Shown: positions 25,045 through 33,468, numbered from the stretch's first letter. The stretch: DNA of 64,000 nt from Holophagales bacterium (GCA_016699405.1 CP064972.1:3627501-3691500); one strand, 5' to 3'. Notes: generated by a model from the letters alone, not told the origin. Program-made: numbers and translations.

Positions 25045-26371
25045 GGGAATCGCGGCTGAGGAAACGGGTGGTCTCGCCGAGGAAGACGAGCGGCACGGTG
25101 CCGGTCATCCCGTTGCGATGCTTGGCGACGATCAACTCGGCCAGCCCCTTGACCGCCGGATCGTCGTTGTAGATCTCCTCGCGAAAGACGAAGGCGACGA
25201 GGTCGGCGTCCTGCTCGATCGAACCGCTTTCGCGCAGGTCGGAGAGCTGCGGGCGGTGTTCGGCGCCGCGCCGCTCCGGGGCGCGCGAAAGCTGAGAAAG
25301 CGCCACTACCGGCAGGTCGAGCTCCTTGGCGAGCTGCTTGAGCGAACGCGTGATCGCCGCCACCTCGAGGGTGCGGTTCTCGTAGCGTCCACCTGCCTGC
25401 ATCAGCTGGAGGTAGTCGATGATCACCAGCTCGAGCTGCTTTTCCGCCTTGAGCCGGCGCGCCTTCGACGCGACCTCGAGGATGGTCGGGCTCGCCGAGT
25501 CGTCGATGAACAGCGGGGCGCGCTGAATCGTCCGCATCGTCTGGATGACCTTCGTCCACTGCTGCTGCGAGAGGTGGCCGGCGCGCAACCGGCTGAACTG
25601 GACGTCGGCCTCCGAGCAGAGGATGCGCAGTGCCAGCTCCTGCTGTCCCATTTCGAGCGAGAAGACGCCCACCGTCTTGTTCTGGCGGATCGCCACGTGC
25701 TGGGCGATGTTCAACGCGAAGCTGGTCTTGCCCATGCCGGGCCGGCCGGCGAGGATGATCAGGTTGCCGCGATTGAGCCCGTGGGTCATCCGGTCGAGGT
25801 CGACGAATCCGGTGGGCAGACCGATGAGCGCCGTGCCGGGACGCTCCTCGAGCATCTCGAGGGTTTCCTCCACCACCTTGGCGAACGGCACGAATCCTCG
25901 CTTCAGCGCCTGCTCGCCGAGCGACAGGACCGCCTGCTCCGCCTTGCCGAGAGCCTCCTGCGCCTGGACACCCCCGTCGAGGCAGTCGCGGGTGATCGAG
26001 CGGCAGGTTTCGATCAGTTGCCGTCGCACCGATCGTTCCTTGACGATCTCGACGTACTGCTCGAAGCGACCAAGATCGGGTAGATCGATCTCCAGCGTCG
26101 CGATGTAGGCCAGACCGCCAGCTGCCTCGAGTCGCGCCGCCTGCTCGAGCTTCGCCTGCACGGTCCGCAGGTCGACGCCGACCTGCTGCTCCTGCAGGTC
26201 GAGCATCGCCTGGAAGATCAGTCGGTGCCGCTCGTGGTAGAAGTCCTCGACCTGCATCCGCGCCGAAACGGTCGGCAGCAGACGCGGATCGAGCATCACC
26301 GCGGCGAGCACGGCGCGTTCGGACTCCTCGCTCTGCGGCAGCGACTTGGGCGACTGGAGCGTTTCGATCAT
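25025..26371 (-). CDS. dnaB: Replicative DNA helicase DnaB
   Basis: This 448-residue hexameric 5'-3' helicase has an N-terminal helical domain (about 10-110) and a RecA-like domain with Walker A AGRPGMGKTSFALN, Walker B LVIIDYLQLM, and LSQLSRAPERR. It ends with the arginine-rich loop region AELIVAKHRNGMTGTV. ATG 26371 gives the usual N-terminus (PQSEESERAVLAAVML); a TTG at 26428 would add 19 residues. It heads the dnaB-alr-mlaEFD-radA run. No intein is present. Confidence 0.96.
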   Translation of the reverse strand: MIETLQSPKSLPQSEESERAVLAAVMLDPRLLPTVSARMQVEDFYHERHRLIFQAMLDLQEQQVGVDLRTVQAKLEQAARLEAAGGLAYIATLEIDLPDLGRFEQYVEIVKERSVRRQLIETCRSITRDCLDGGVQAQEALGKAEQAVLSLGEQALKRGFVPFAKVVEETLEMLEERPGTALIGLPTGFVDLDRMTHGLNRGNLIILAGRPGMGKTSFALNIAQHVAIRQNKTVGVFSLEMGQQELALRILCSEADVQFSRLRAGHLSQQQWTKVIQTMRTIQRAPLFIDDSASPTILEVASKARRLKAEKQLELVIIDYLQLMQAGGRYENRTLEVAAITRSLKQLAKELDLPVVALSQLSRAPERRGAEHRPQLSDLRESGSIEQDADLVAFVFREEIYNDDPAVKGLAELIVAKHRNGMTGTVPLVFLGETTRFLSRDSHAMPAA

Positions 26372-26399
26372 CGAGGAGCCGGGCGGGAAGCGAGCTGCG

Positions 26400-26428
26400 A
26401 TTCTGTCCGAGAGGAAAGGGGCGAGCAA
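26400..26428 (-). promoter_or_regulatory. Candidate promoter of dnaB
   Basis: On the minus strand TTGCTC (26428-26423) and CAGAAT (26405-26400) are separated by 17 bases, 28 bases before the dnaB ATG. The -35 match is only three of six. Read-through from the tRNA genes is the alternative. Confidence 0.3.
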
Positions 26429-26436
26429 GCGCGGCC

Positions 26437-26518
26437 TGCCGGAGGCGGGATTCGAACCCGCACGCCCCGAGGGCGGAGGATTTTAAGTCCCCTGCGTCTG
26501 CCGTTTCGCCACTCCGGC
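26437..26518 (-). tRNA. tRNA-Leu (anticodon TAA)
   Basis: The 82-base cloverleaf has acceptor GCCGGAG paired with CTCCGGC and discriminator A. The anticodon loop is CTTAAAA, a long variable arm is present (type II), and the T loop is TTCGAAT. The 3' CCA is not encoded, unlike the two neighbouring tRNA genes. Confidence 0.95.
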
Positions 26519-26616
26519 GTTCCCGGCATGCTACCCGAAAGGCGAGCCCACGGCTGCGCGGCGAGCGCAATCGCGGGAGAAGGACAGAAACGCTGGCGGA
26601 GGGGGAAGGAAGAACC

Positions 26617-26691
26617 TGGAGGCGACGGTCGGAATCGAACCGACGAATGAGGGTTTTGCAGACCCTTGCCTTACCACTTGGCTACGTCGCC
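26617..26691 (-). tRNA. tRNA-Cys (anticodon GCA)
   Basis: The acceptor arm is GGCGACG with CGTCGCC, the discriminator is U (T) as expected for Cys, and CCA is encoded. The anticodon loop is TCTGCAAA-like with GCA. It lies 596 bases downstream of cysS on the same strand. Confidence 0.95.
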
Positions 26692-26701
26692 CAAAGAACG
26701 G

Positions 26702-26722
26702 AAGGCCGCGCAAGGCGGCCTT
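26702..26722 (-). terminator. Hairpin between tRNA-Gly and tRNA-Cys
   Basis: AAGGCCG and CGGCCTT form a perfect 7-bp stem around a 7-base loop. On the minus strand CCGTTCTTT follows, just before tRNA-Cys. It could be a weak terminator or an RNA-processing site between the two tRNAs. Confidence 0.4.
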
Positions 26723-26778
26723 GGCAACTTCACGCCGTCCACGACCGGAGGCCGACGACGGCGAGGATCAACAGAATT

Positions 26779-26853
26779 TGGAGCGGGAAACGGGACTTGA
26801 ACCCGCGACCCCAACCTTGGCAAGGTTGTGCTCTACCACTGAGCTATTCCCGC
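26779..26853 (-). tRNA. tRNA-Gly (anticodon GCC)
   Basis: The acceptor arm is GCGGGAA with TTCCCGC, the discriminator is U, and CCA is encoded. The anticodon stem-loop CCTTGCCAAGG carries GCC and the T loop is TTCAAGT. It is the first gene of the Gly-Cys-Leu cluster. Confidence 0.95.
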
Positions 26854-26866
26854 CCATCGACGCCGA

Positions 26867-26895
26867 AGCTTAGTGGCGACGCCGCGGGCTGTCAA
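26867..26895 (-). promoter_or_regulatory. Promoter of the tRNA-Gly/Cys/Leu cluster
   Basis: A perfect -35 TTGACA (26895-26890) is followed after 17 bases by TAAGCT (26872-26867). The tRNA-Gly 5' end lies 13 bases beyond. The -35 box contains the TGA stop of yraN. Confidence 0.6.
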
Positions 26896-27290
26896 GACGT
26901 CGCGGCGACCTGGAAGGCATCTCGCACCAACGTGATGGTCCACCCGTGCGGACCCGCATCGAGGCCGAGGGCATCGAAGCGACAGGGGCCGCTCCAGGGG
27001 TGCCGCAGCAGATAGAGCGACGCGGCGCGGGCGAGCCGGCGCTGCTTCTCCCGACCGATCGCGGCGATCGCCGGGCCGAAGCGAGCGCTCGCTCGCGCCT
27101 TCACCTCGACGAAGCAGAGCGTCTCGCCCTCGCTCGCCACGAGGTCGATCTCGCCGGCATGGGTGACGACGTTCCGGGCAAGGATGCGAAAGCCGCAACG
27201 CTCGAGGTAGCTCGCCGCCTCCGTCTCCGCGACACCGCCCTTGGCACGGCGGTGGGGCTGTCGCTCGAACTCCGGCAGACTCCCGCTCAT
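26892..27290 (-). CDS. yraN: YraN/UPF0102 family protein (predicted endonuclease fold)
   Basis: This 132-residue protein has the PD-(D/E)xK-like core RNVVTHAGEIDLVAS and FVEVKAR, matching the Holliday-junction-resolvase-like UPF0102 family. The order (Glu-Ile-Asp, then Glu-Val-Lys) and spacing are normal. The biological role is not established; links to DNA processing are proposed for homologues. The ATG overlaps the cysS stop (ATGA, 27287-27290). The gene ends inside the promoter of the tRNA cluster. Confidence 0.9.
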   Translation of the reverse strand: MSGSLPEFERQPHRRAKGGVAETEAASYLERCGFRILARNVVTHAGEIDLVASEGETLCFVEVKARASARFGPAIAAIGREKQRRLARAASLYLLRHPWSGPCRFDALGLDAGPHGWTITLVRDAFQVAATS

Positions 27291-28696
27291 CGACGCTTCC
27301 AGCGCGGCCCCTGCGGAGTGTCCTCGACCACCACGGCGAGGGCGTCGAGCTCGGCGCGCAGGCGATCCGCGGCAGCCCAGTCCCGCCGGCGCCGGGCCTG
27401 CTCGCGCTCCTCCACCAGAGCGACGATGGCCGCCTCGTCCGAGGCCTCCTCGCCAGTGCTCCAACTCGCCGCGTCGAGAACGCCGAACACCGCCTCGGCA
27501 CGAGCAAGCGACGCGAGAGCGCGCTCGCGGTCGCCGACCCCGAGGCCGCGGTCGATCGCCGAATTCCCCTCGCGAACCCAGTCGAATAGCGCGCCGAGCG
27601 CACCGGCGGCGTTCAGGTCGTCCATCAGGCAGGCGTCGAACCGTTCGACGAACGCCGCCGAGGCGTTGGCCAGGGCCGCGTCGCCTGCTCCCGCCTCCGG
27701 GGCATGAGCGAGCCGGAAACGGAAGTCGTCGATGCGGCGCAGCGCCGCCGACGCCGCGTCGAGCGCCGGGAAGGTGAAATTCAGCTTCTGCCGGTAGTGC
27801 ACCGAGAGCATCAGGTAGCGGACGGCGCGCAGGGAACAGCCGCGCGCCGAGAGATCGGCCAGGGTGAACTGGTTGCCGAGCGACTTCGACATCTTCTCGC
27901 CGTCGACCACGAGATGCTCGGAGTGCATCCACGTCCGCACGAAGGGCACGCCGGTGGCCGACTCGCTCTGGGCGATCTCGTTCTCGTGATGGGGAAAGAT
28001 GTTGTCGACGCCGCCGCAGTGGATGTCGAGGCGCTCACCGAGGTACTTCATGCTCATCGCCGAGCACTCGATGTGCCATCCGGGCCTGCCGGGGCCCCAG
28101 GGCGAATCCCAGGACGGCTCACCCGCTTTCGCGGCCTTCCACAGCACGAAGTCCCGGACGTCCTCCTTCTCGTACTCGTCGCTCGCCACGCGGTCGCCGC
28201 GCCTCGCTTCGGCGAGGTCGAAACCGGAAAGGCGCCCGTAGTCGTCGTCGCTCCCGATGCGGAACCAGACCGAGCCGTCGCTCTCGTAGGCATGGCCGCG
28301 CTCGATCAGTTGCTCGACCAGGGCGATCATCTCGGGCACGTGCGCGGTGGCGCGCGGGTAGATCTCGGCGCGCCGCACGTGCAGCGCGTCGAGGTCGGCG
28401 AAGAAGGACTCGATGTAGGGAGCGGTGTAGGCGGCGAGCGACACACCGTGTTCCAGCGCACCACGGATCGTCTTGTCGTCCACGTCGGTGAGGTTCATCA
28501 CGTGGAGGACGCGGTAGCCGAAGTGCTCGAGGGTCCGGCGCAGCAGGTCCTCGAACAGGAAGGTCCGGAGGTTGCCGATGTGGACGTGGCTGTAGACCGT
28601 CGGGCCGCAGGTGTAGAGCTTGACCTCGCCCGCGACGATCGGTGCGAAGGGTTCGAGATGTCGGCCGAGCGTATTGAAGAAGGACAGGTTGGCCAT
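27287..28696 (-). CDS. cysS: Cysteinyl-tRNA synthetase
   Basis: This 469-residue class I aminoacyl-tRNA synthetase charges tRNA-Cys. The HIGH motif reads HIGN in YSHVHIGNLRTF. Zinc ligands are in LYTCGPTVYS and HIECSAMS, with IHCGGVDNIFPHHENE, and the KMSKS loop is GEKMSKSLG. A tRNA-Cys gene lies downstream on the same strand, beyond yraN. Upstream is def, 43 bases away. The length is normal. Confidence 0.97.
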   Translation of the reverse strand: MANLSFFNTLGRHLEPFAPIVAGEVKLYTCGPTVYSHVHIGNLRTFLFEDLLRRTLEHFGYRVLHVMNLTDVDDKTIRGALEHGVSLAAYTAPYIESFFADLDALHVRRAEIYPRATAHVPEMIALVEQLIERGHAYESDGSVWFRIGSDDDYGRLSGFDLAEARRGDRVASDEYEKEDVRDFVLWKAAKAGEPSWDSPWGPGRPGWHIECSAMSMKYLGERLDIHCGGVDNIFPHHENEIAQSESATGVPFVRTWMHSEHLVVDGEKMSKSLGNQFTLADLSARGCSLRAVRYLMLSVHYRQKLNFTFPALDAASAALRRIDDFRFRLAHAPEAGAGDAALANASAAFVERFDACLMDDLNAAGALGALFDWVREGNSAIDRGLGVGDRERALASLARAEAVFGVLDAASWSTGEEASDEAAIVALVEEREQARRRRDWAAADRLRAELDALAVVVEDTPQGPRWKRR

Positions 28697-28739
28697 CTTG
28701 GAAGAGCCTTTCCGCGCGAACGGGCCGCGCCGAGCCGGG

Positions 28740-29282
28740 TCAGAACGGCAGCGGCGCGCGCGGAACGTCGGCCGGAGAGAACTCGCCGAAGGTCCGCCGC
28801 AGGCGTCGCAGCATCAGCTCGCGGCGCAGGCCGCGGAGGTAGTCGATGAACAACACACCGTCGAGGTGGTCGATCTCGTGACAGAGAGCGCGTGCGAGCA
28901 GCCCCTCGCCGGCGATTTCGACCGGCTGGCCGTTCGCGTCGAGAGCGCGCACCAGCACGCGCTCGGAGCGCTCGATCCGCTCGGTCAAGTCCGGAATCGA
29001 CAGGCAGCCCTCGGAGTCGGCCTGCTCGCCGTTGCGCTCCACCACCTGCGGATTGACCAGCACGTGGAGCGCCGTCGGGTCGGCACCGACCGAGGTGTCG
29101 ACGACGGCGACTCTCAGGTCGACGCCGATCTGCGGTGCCGCGAGCCCCAACCCCGGAGCCGCATGACAGGTCTCGATCAGGTCGTTCACCAGCTCGACGA
29201 GCGCAGCGTCGAACCGTTCGACGGGGCGGCAGCGCAGGCGCAGGACCGGATCCGGGAAGAGGACGATCGGCCGCACGGCCAT
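28740..29282 (-). CDS. def: Peptide deformylase
   Basis: This 180-residue metalloenzyme removes the N-formyl group from new proteins. The three motifs are present: GLGLAAPQ (44-51), EGCLS with Cys93, and HEIDHLDG with His135 and His139. No fmt gene follows, although that is a common partner. The ATG shares one base with the TGA of the upstream CNB-domain gene (TGATG). Confidence 0.96.
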   Translation of the reverse strand: MAVRPIVLFPDPVLRLRCRPVERFDAALVELVNDLIETCHAAPGLGLAAPQIGVDLRVAVVDTSVGADPTALHVLVNPQVVERNGEQADSEGCLSIPDLTERIERSERVLVRALDANGQPVEIAGEGLLARALCHEIDHLDGVLFIDYLRGLRRELMLRRLRRTFGEFSPADVPRAPLPF

Positions 29283-30166
29283 CAGCGAGGCGCCTCGAGC
29301 CGGCGGATCGCCATCGCCAGTTCCTGGTCGTTGCGCTGCGAGCGGAGGGCATCGAGCAGGCCACGCGGGTCCTGGTTGCCGAGCAGGGCCTTCTCCAGGC
29401 CCTCACGGCCGAGAACCAGGGTCTGGACCTCGTCACGCGCCAACAGCGTGGCGGGCCACGGCCGCTGCTCGAGCAACGGCCATTCGCCCAGCAGATCCCC
29501 GGAGGTGAAGTTCCGCAGGCTGATCGGATCGCCCTGCGACTGCTCGAGGATCGCCTCGACGGTGCCGGAGACCAGCAGGTAGAGCACGCGATCGGTCCCG
29601 TGGCGCGAGGCGATCGTCAGGCCGGCGGCGAAGGTGCGGAAGCTCATCTCGGCGATGAGGCGCTTGAGCTGCTCGCCCGGCAGCGCCAGGAAGAACCGTG
29701 TCGGACCCAGGCGCTTCCACATGCTCTGGATCTCGACCGGCGAGAGCCGGTCGAGCGGGCTCTCGGCGCGATTGGCCATCATCCCGAGCGCGTCGATGAA
29801 GAACGATCGGCTGTGCTCGAGCCGCTTGAGGGCCTGCAGTCGCGCAATCCTCTTTTGCACGCCCTCGTCGAGCGGGGCGAGCTTGGCGGCCTTGGCGAGA
29901 ATGGCGATGCCCTTGTCGTAGAAACCGTCGTCGGCGTAGCAGTCGGCGACGTAGCTGAACTCGTCGATCGCCTTCAGCCACTGCTTGCGGACGACATGGA
30001 TCTCCGCCAGCTTGAGGTGAGCGTAGAGGTCGTGCGGGTTCTTCTTGACCTTCGCCTGCAACTGGGCTTCGGCGTCGTCATAGCGTTCGAGGACGATCAA
30101 GTCCTCGATCGTGTACTCCGCGTCGGACGGCGAGCCCGAGCCTCCGCCGAAAAGCTTCTTGAACAC
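29282..30166 (-). CDS. TPR-like / degenerate cyclic-nucleotide-binding-domain protein
   Basis: This 294-residue cytoplasmic protein has an N-terminal half (about 20-120) with TPR-like helices (ERYDDAEAQLQAKVKKNP, LYAHLKLAEIHVVRKQW). Residues about 165-275 form a CNB/CAP-type beta barrel (FFLALPGEQLKRLI, VLYLLVSGTVEAIL, SGDLLGEWPLLEQ). The Gly-Glu that binds ribose is kept, but the RSA-type phosphate arginine reads WPA, so cAMP binding is doubtful. No DNA-binding domain follows. The GTG start is preceded by GGAGGGAG. The gene heads a run with def, cysS and yraN. Confidence 0.75.
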   Translation of the reverse strand: MFKKLFGGGSGSPSDAEYTIEDLIVLERYDDAEAQLQAKVKKNPHDLYAHLKLAEIHVVRKQWLKAIDEFSYVADCYADDGFYDKGIAILAKAAKLAPLDEGVQKRIARLQALKRLEHSRSFFIDALGMMANRAESPLDRLSPVEIQSMWKRLGPTRFFLALPGEQLKRLIAEMSFRTFAAGLTIASRHGTDRVLYLLVSGTVEAILEQSQGDPISLRNFTSGDLLGEWPLLEQRPWPATLLARDEVQTLVLGREGLEKALLGNQDPRGLLDALRSQRNDQELAMAIRRLEAPR

Positions 30167-30195
30167 GACAGCACTCCCTCCTGCGGCGGGGCTGA

Positions 30196-30224
30196 GGCTA
30201 ACAGTGCAAATCTCACGTCGTCAA
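30196..30224 (-). promoter_or_regulatory. Promoter of the CNB-def-cysS-yraN run
   Basis: TTGACG (30224-30219) and TTAGCC (30201-30196) on the minus strand are 17 bases apart. They lie upstream of the GTG at 30166, whose message has a clear GGAGGGAG Shine-Dalgarno. Confidence 0.5.
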
Positions 30225-30361
30225 GGGTTTGCGTCACATATCGCAGCTCGCCTTGCAACGCCTACGGGGCGCACCGCGCCGGGCAGGGATCCTGGCCCGA
30301 CGTTTGCTAACGACAGTTGACGATGAGCAGACGAGCCTCACGCGAAAGGGAGCATCCAACC

Positions 30362-32725
30362 ATGCGCAACCACCGACGGCTCCTCACTGCAATTGCCCTG
30401 AGCGGCGCGCTCGCGGCCGGGATGGCCGCCGCCGAGGACACGAGTTACAGCTACGTCCGGGTGCTCGACGGCTCGGCGAGCGTCGTCTCCAGCGGCGGCG
30501 ACGGCGCCGAACCGCTCGAGTTGAATCAGCCGCTGCTGACCGGTGACCGGATCGTCGTCGCGGCGAGCTCTCGGCTCGAAGTCGTCCTCGCCGACCGGAC
30601 CCGACTCCGCCTCGACGCCGGCTCGACCGCGGTCCTGCGCGCCGTCGCCTTCTCCGCGGACGCGACGGATCGTGCCACTCGCCTCCAGCTTGCCGGCGGG
30701 ACACTGCAACTGTCGGTCGACGAGAATGCCCAGGGAGACGAACTGCCGCGCATCGACCTGCCCAACGCCACCGTCTACGTCCAGGACGTCGGCGACCTCT
30801 CGGTGGCGACCCTCGGCGGCGACTCCTCCGAGGTCGTCGTCCGGCGCGGCTTCGTCGAGATCGCCACCGAACGCGGCTCGACTCTCCTGCGCGCCGGCGA
30901 GGCGGCCCGCATCACCGGCGCGAGTTGGGCGACGACGAGACTCGTTTCCGCGCCACCCGCCGATGCCTTCGAGCGCTGGGCACGCGCCCTCGAGAACGAA
31001 GGGTCGACGCGTCGCAGCGGCTACGTCGACGACCGACTCGCCTACGCCTCGGCGAACCTCGACGACTACGGCACGTGGGTGACGGTCGACGAGGACTGGG
31101 CCTGGCGGCCGCGGGTCGACGACGGCTGGCGACCCTACTGGCAGGGGCGATGGGCCTACAGTCCGAGCGGTGCCACCTGGATTTCGAACGAGCCCTGGGG
31201 CTGGGTCCCCTACCACTACGGAACCTGGGATCTCGTCCCCGGCACCGGCTGGGTCTGGTTCCCCGGGACCACCTACTCGCCGGCCTGGGTCTACTGGTAC
31301 TGGGGTGACCAGTGGGCCGGCTGGTGCCCGGTCGGCTACTACTCGCGACATGATCGGCATGCCGGACGAGGCCGTGGCCTGCGCTTCGGCGTCTACGGCT
31401 CGGTCGGGGGCGGCATCGACCTTTATGCTGACTGGAGCTTCGGTCCGGCGCATCTCCTCTTCGACCGCCACCACCGCGACCGCTTCCGGCGAGGCGGCGT
31501 CGACTTCGCTCGCGAGATCGGCACGAGAACGTTGCCACGGGGCATCCTGACGACCGATACCCGCGGACTCGACCCCCGGCGGCTGCGCGGTGGCCGCGAT
31601 CCCCGCGAGCTCCTCTCCGACGAAAAGGGGCGCCCCGGAGGATCGGGCGACCCGCTTCCGGACGCCACCGCCTTCATCGCGCGTCGCCCGGAGATCACTC
31701 CGGAGCTCCGTCGCCGGATCTACGTCGATCGGACGGGGGATGCCGACGACCGCGCACTGCTCGATCCGACCGCTCCGGCGCCGCGACGCGAAACGGGGAC
31801 GCGCGACGATCGCGCCGGGCGCTCGTACCGACCGCCGCAGGGCGAACCGAGCGTCGGCGAAACCGGTGCGGCGGCGGGTGGCACCACGCGCGGCGTGCGC
31901 GAGCCGCGCCGAGCTCAACCCTGGACGCCGCCGACAGCGACCTCGGACTCCACCGGGTGGCGAGCTCCGCGCGTCGACGACCTGGCGGGCCCGCGCGCGC
32001 TCGAGGTTCGCCCGGCGCGGCGGTTTCCGCCGACGGGAACGGGAGTGGAGGCTGGCACCCCGGCGAACGGCACCGAACCCGCGGGGGTCCCGGTCGAGTC
32101 GCCGAGCGATCCGCCCAGCCACGGTCCGGGGCGATTCCGGCCGCAGAACCCTTCCCGGGCCGACGAACCGCCCACCGCTCTCGAGGTGACGAACGACAGC
32201 CGCCAGAACTGGCGGCGACGCGGAGCCGACCAACCGGAGGCCGACCTCGGGGAAGCGGCGGTGCCGCACGCTCCGCGCTGGCAACCCGCCGAGCCGGCGA
32301 GCGGCAGCCCGGGCGAGGTCCGCGGGTCCTCGGAGCGCGTCGACCGGCGTCGCTGGACACCCCCCTCGGTCGACCCCGTCGACACCTCGAGCTGGCGGCG
32401 TCCGGTGACACCCCCGGACCCCTCGGTCCAGCCGTCAGCCTCACCCGATCGGAGCCGCGGTCCGTGGGCCGGTTCCGAGCGACCGCCCGTGCGGCGGGTC
32501 ATCGACGGTTTCCGGCAGGTCGGCTCCGGCAGTTCGAGTCCGACGTCCTCTACCTCGACGGACGACCGACGAAGCCGGCCGGTCGTCGAGTCGAAGCCTT
32601 CCTCCCCGTCGAGCTCGTCGGGATCCGCTCCGGAGCGTGGACGGTCGCCCCATCGCGAGCCGTCGCCCCGAGAGTCGGCGCCCCATCGAGACCCGGCTCC
32701 GCCGCCGCCTCCCGATTCGAACTGA
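30362..32725 (+). CDS. Exported FecR-domain / DUF6600 protein with long disordered tail
   Basis: This 787-residue protein has a signal peptide (residues 1-24, ending GMAAAE). A FecR-like beta domain spans about 28-180 (VRVLDGSASVV, LTGDRIVVAASSRLEVVLADRTRLRLDAGS). A tryptophan-rich DUF6600 region spans about 220-330 (DYGTWVTVDEDWAWRP, WGWVPYHYGTWD, WFPGTTYSPAWVYW). The last 400 residues are Pro/Arg/Ser-rich and probably disordered. FecR-like domains here are not tied to a TonB system; the protein is likely periplasmic or surface-located with unknown role. ATG 30362 was chosen for the signal peptide and the AGGGAG upstream; an in-frame start at 30317 lacks both. Confidence 0.82.
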   Translation: MRNHRRLLTAIALSGALAAGMAAAEDTSYSYVRVLDGSASVVSSGGDGAEPLELNQPLLTGDRIVVAASSRLEVVLADRTRLRLDAGSTAVLRAVAFSADATDRATRLQLAGGTLQLSVDENAQGDELPRIDLPNATVYVQDVGDLSVATLGGDSSEVVVRRGFVEIATERGSTLLRAGEAARITGASWATTRLVSAPPADAFERWARALENEGSTRRSGYVDDRLAYASANLDDYGTWVTVDEDWAWRPRVDDGWRPYWQGRWAYSPSGATWISNEPWGWVPYHYGTWDLVPGTGWVWFPGTTYSPAWVYWYWGDQWAGWCPVGYYSRHDRHAGRGRGLRFGVYGSVGGGIDLYADWSFGPAHLLFDRHHRDRFRRGGVDFAREIGTRTLPRGILTTDTRGLDPRRLRGGRDPRELLSDEKGRPGGSGDPLPDATAFIARRPEITPELRRRIYVDRTGDADDRALLDPTAPAPRRETGTRDDRAGRSYRPPQGEPSVGETGAAAGGTTRGVREPRRAQPWTPPTATSDSTGWRAPRVDDLAGPRALEVRPARRFPPTGTGVEAGTPANGTEPAGVPVESPSDPPSHGPGRFRPQNPSRADEPPTALEVTNDSRQNWRRRGADQPEADLGEAAVPHAPRWQPAEPASGSPGEVRGSSERVDRRRWTPPSVDPVDTSSWRRPVTPPDPSVQPSASPDRSRGPWAGSERPPVRRVIDGFRQVGSGSSSPTSSTSTDDRRSRPVVESKPSSPSSSSGSAPERGRSPHREPSPRESAPHRDPAPPPPPDSN

Positions 32726-32760
32726 GCGCCGGGCGAATCGACCGGTCGGGCGCAGGTGAC

Positions 32761-32785
32761 GCGGGCGGCATAGAATGCCGCCCGC
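32761..32785. promoter_or_regulatory. Perfect inverted repeat overlapping a TAGAAT box, just before ATG 32786
   Basis: GCGGGCGGCAT (32761-32771) and ATGCCGCCCGC (32775-32785) are exact inverted copies around AGA. TAGAAT (32771-32776) spans the centre. The second arm abuts the ATG of the next gene. It could be an operator, an RNA hairpin sequestering the start, or a terminator of the preceding gene. Confidence 0.6.
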
Positions 32786-33046
32786 ATGCGCCTCGACGTT
32801 CTTGTGCGGCTTCTCTTCGCGCTCTACTGCGTCGAGGCCGGTCTGCTGCTGACCTTCGTGCCATGGATGCCCATCTGGGATCGGACGTGGATCCTCCTGG
32901 CCCCCAACTTCGCCCGGCAGGCGCTGCTCTCTCCCTGGGGTCGTGGCGCCGTCACCGGCTTCGGTCTCGTCCACCTCGTCTGGGGTGCTCACGAGCTCCG
33001 GCAGTGGCTGGGCTCGCGTCCTGACGCGCCATCGTCGACCTCGTGA
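32786..33046 (+). CDS. Small membrane protein of unknown function
   Basis: This 86-residue protein has two predicted transmembrane helices (about 5-27 and 53-75) joined by a short loop rich in Trp and Pro (FVPWMPIWDRTW). No family was recognised. It is transcribed ahead of acpS, lspA and rluD, and its TGA overlaps a possible GTG start of acpS. The ATG directly follows the inverted repeat at 32761-32785. Confidence 0.7.
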   Translation: MRLDVLVRLLFALYCVEAGLLLTFVPWMPIWDRTWILLAPNFARQALLSPWGRGAVTGFGLVHLVWGAHELRQWLGSRPDAPSSTS

Positions 33047-33063
33047 CGGGTGAAGATGAACGG

Positions 33064-33468
33064 ATGAACCGGATCCTCGGCGTGGGACTCGATCTCGTCG
33101 AGCTGAATCGCGTCCGCTCGGCGCTCGGCAGACACGGCGAGCGATTCGTCGAGCGCATCGCCGACCCGCTCGAAATCGGCTCACGCTCCGCGGCGGGTCA
33201 GGCACAGACCGTCGCCGGGCTCTTCGCCGCCAAGGAGGCCGTGCTCAAGGCCTTGGGAACCGGATGGGCGGAAGGCCTCGCCTTTCGCCAGGTAGTCGTC
33301 GAGCGTCTCGCCTCCGGCGCACCGCGGGTGCGGCTGGAGGGCGAAGCCCGTCGTCGAGCCGACCGGATGGGCGTCGCCCGGATCCACCTGTCCATCACCC
33401 ACGACGCCGGGGTGGCTGCCGCCGTCGCCGTTCTCGAAGGCCCAGGAGAGCCACTCGATGGAGACTGA
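33064..33468 (+). CDS. acpS: Holo-[acyl-carrier-protein] synthase
   Basis: This protein of about 134 residues transfers phosphopantetheine from CoA to acyl carrier protein. Motifs are ILGVGLDLVELNRV with the metal Asp, AGLFAAKEAVLKALG with the second metal Glu, and HLSITHDAGVAAAVAV near the end. ATG 33064 gives the family N-terminus. GTG 33043 is an alternative that would overlap the preceding stop (GTGA) and add seven residues. The last 11 bases overlap the lspA start. Confidence 0.92.
   Translation: MNRILGVGLDLVELNRVRSALGRHGERFVERIADPLEIGSRSAAGQAQTVAGLFAAKEAVLKALGTGWAEGLAFRQVVVERLASGAPRVRLEGEARRRADRMGVARIHLSITHDAGVAAAVAVLEGPGEPLDGD

Noticed and set aside
30316..30321. TTGACG as -35 of the FecR-DUF6600 gene
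   Set aside because: No -10 box lies 16-18 bases downstream, so it is probably chance.
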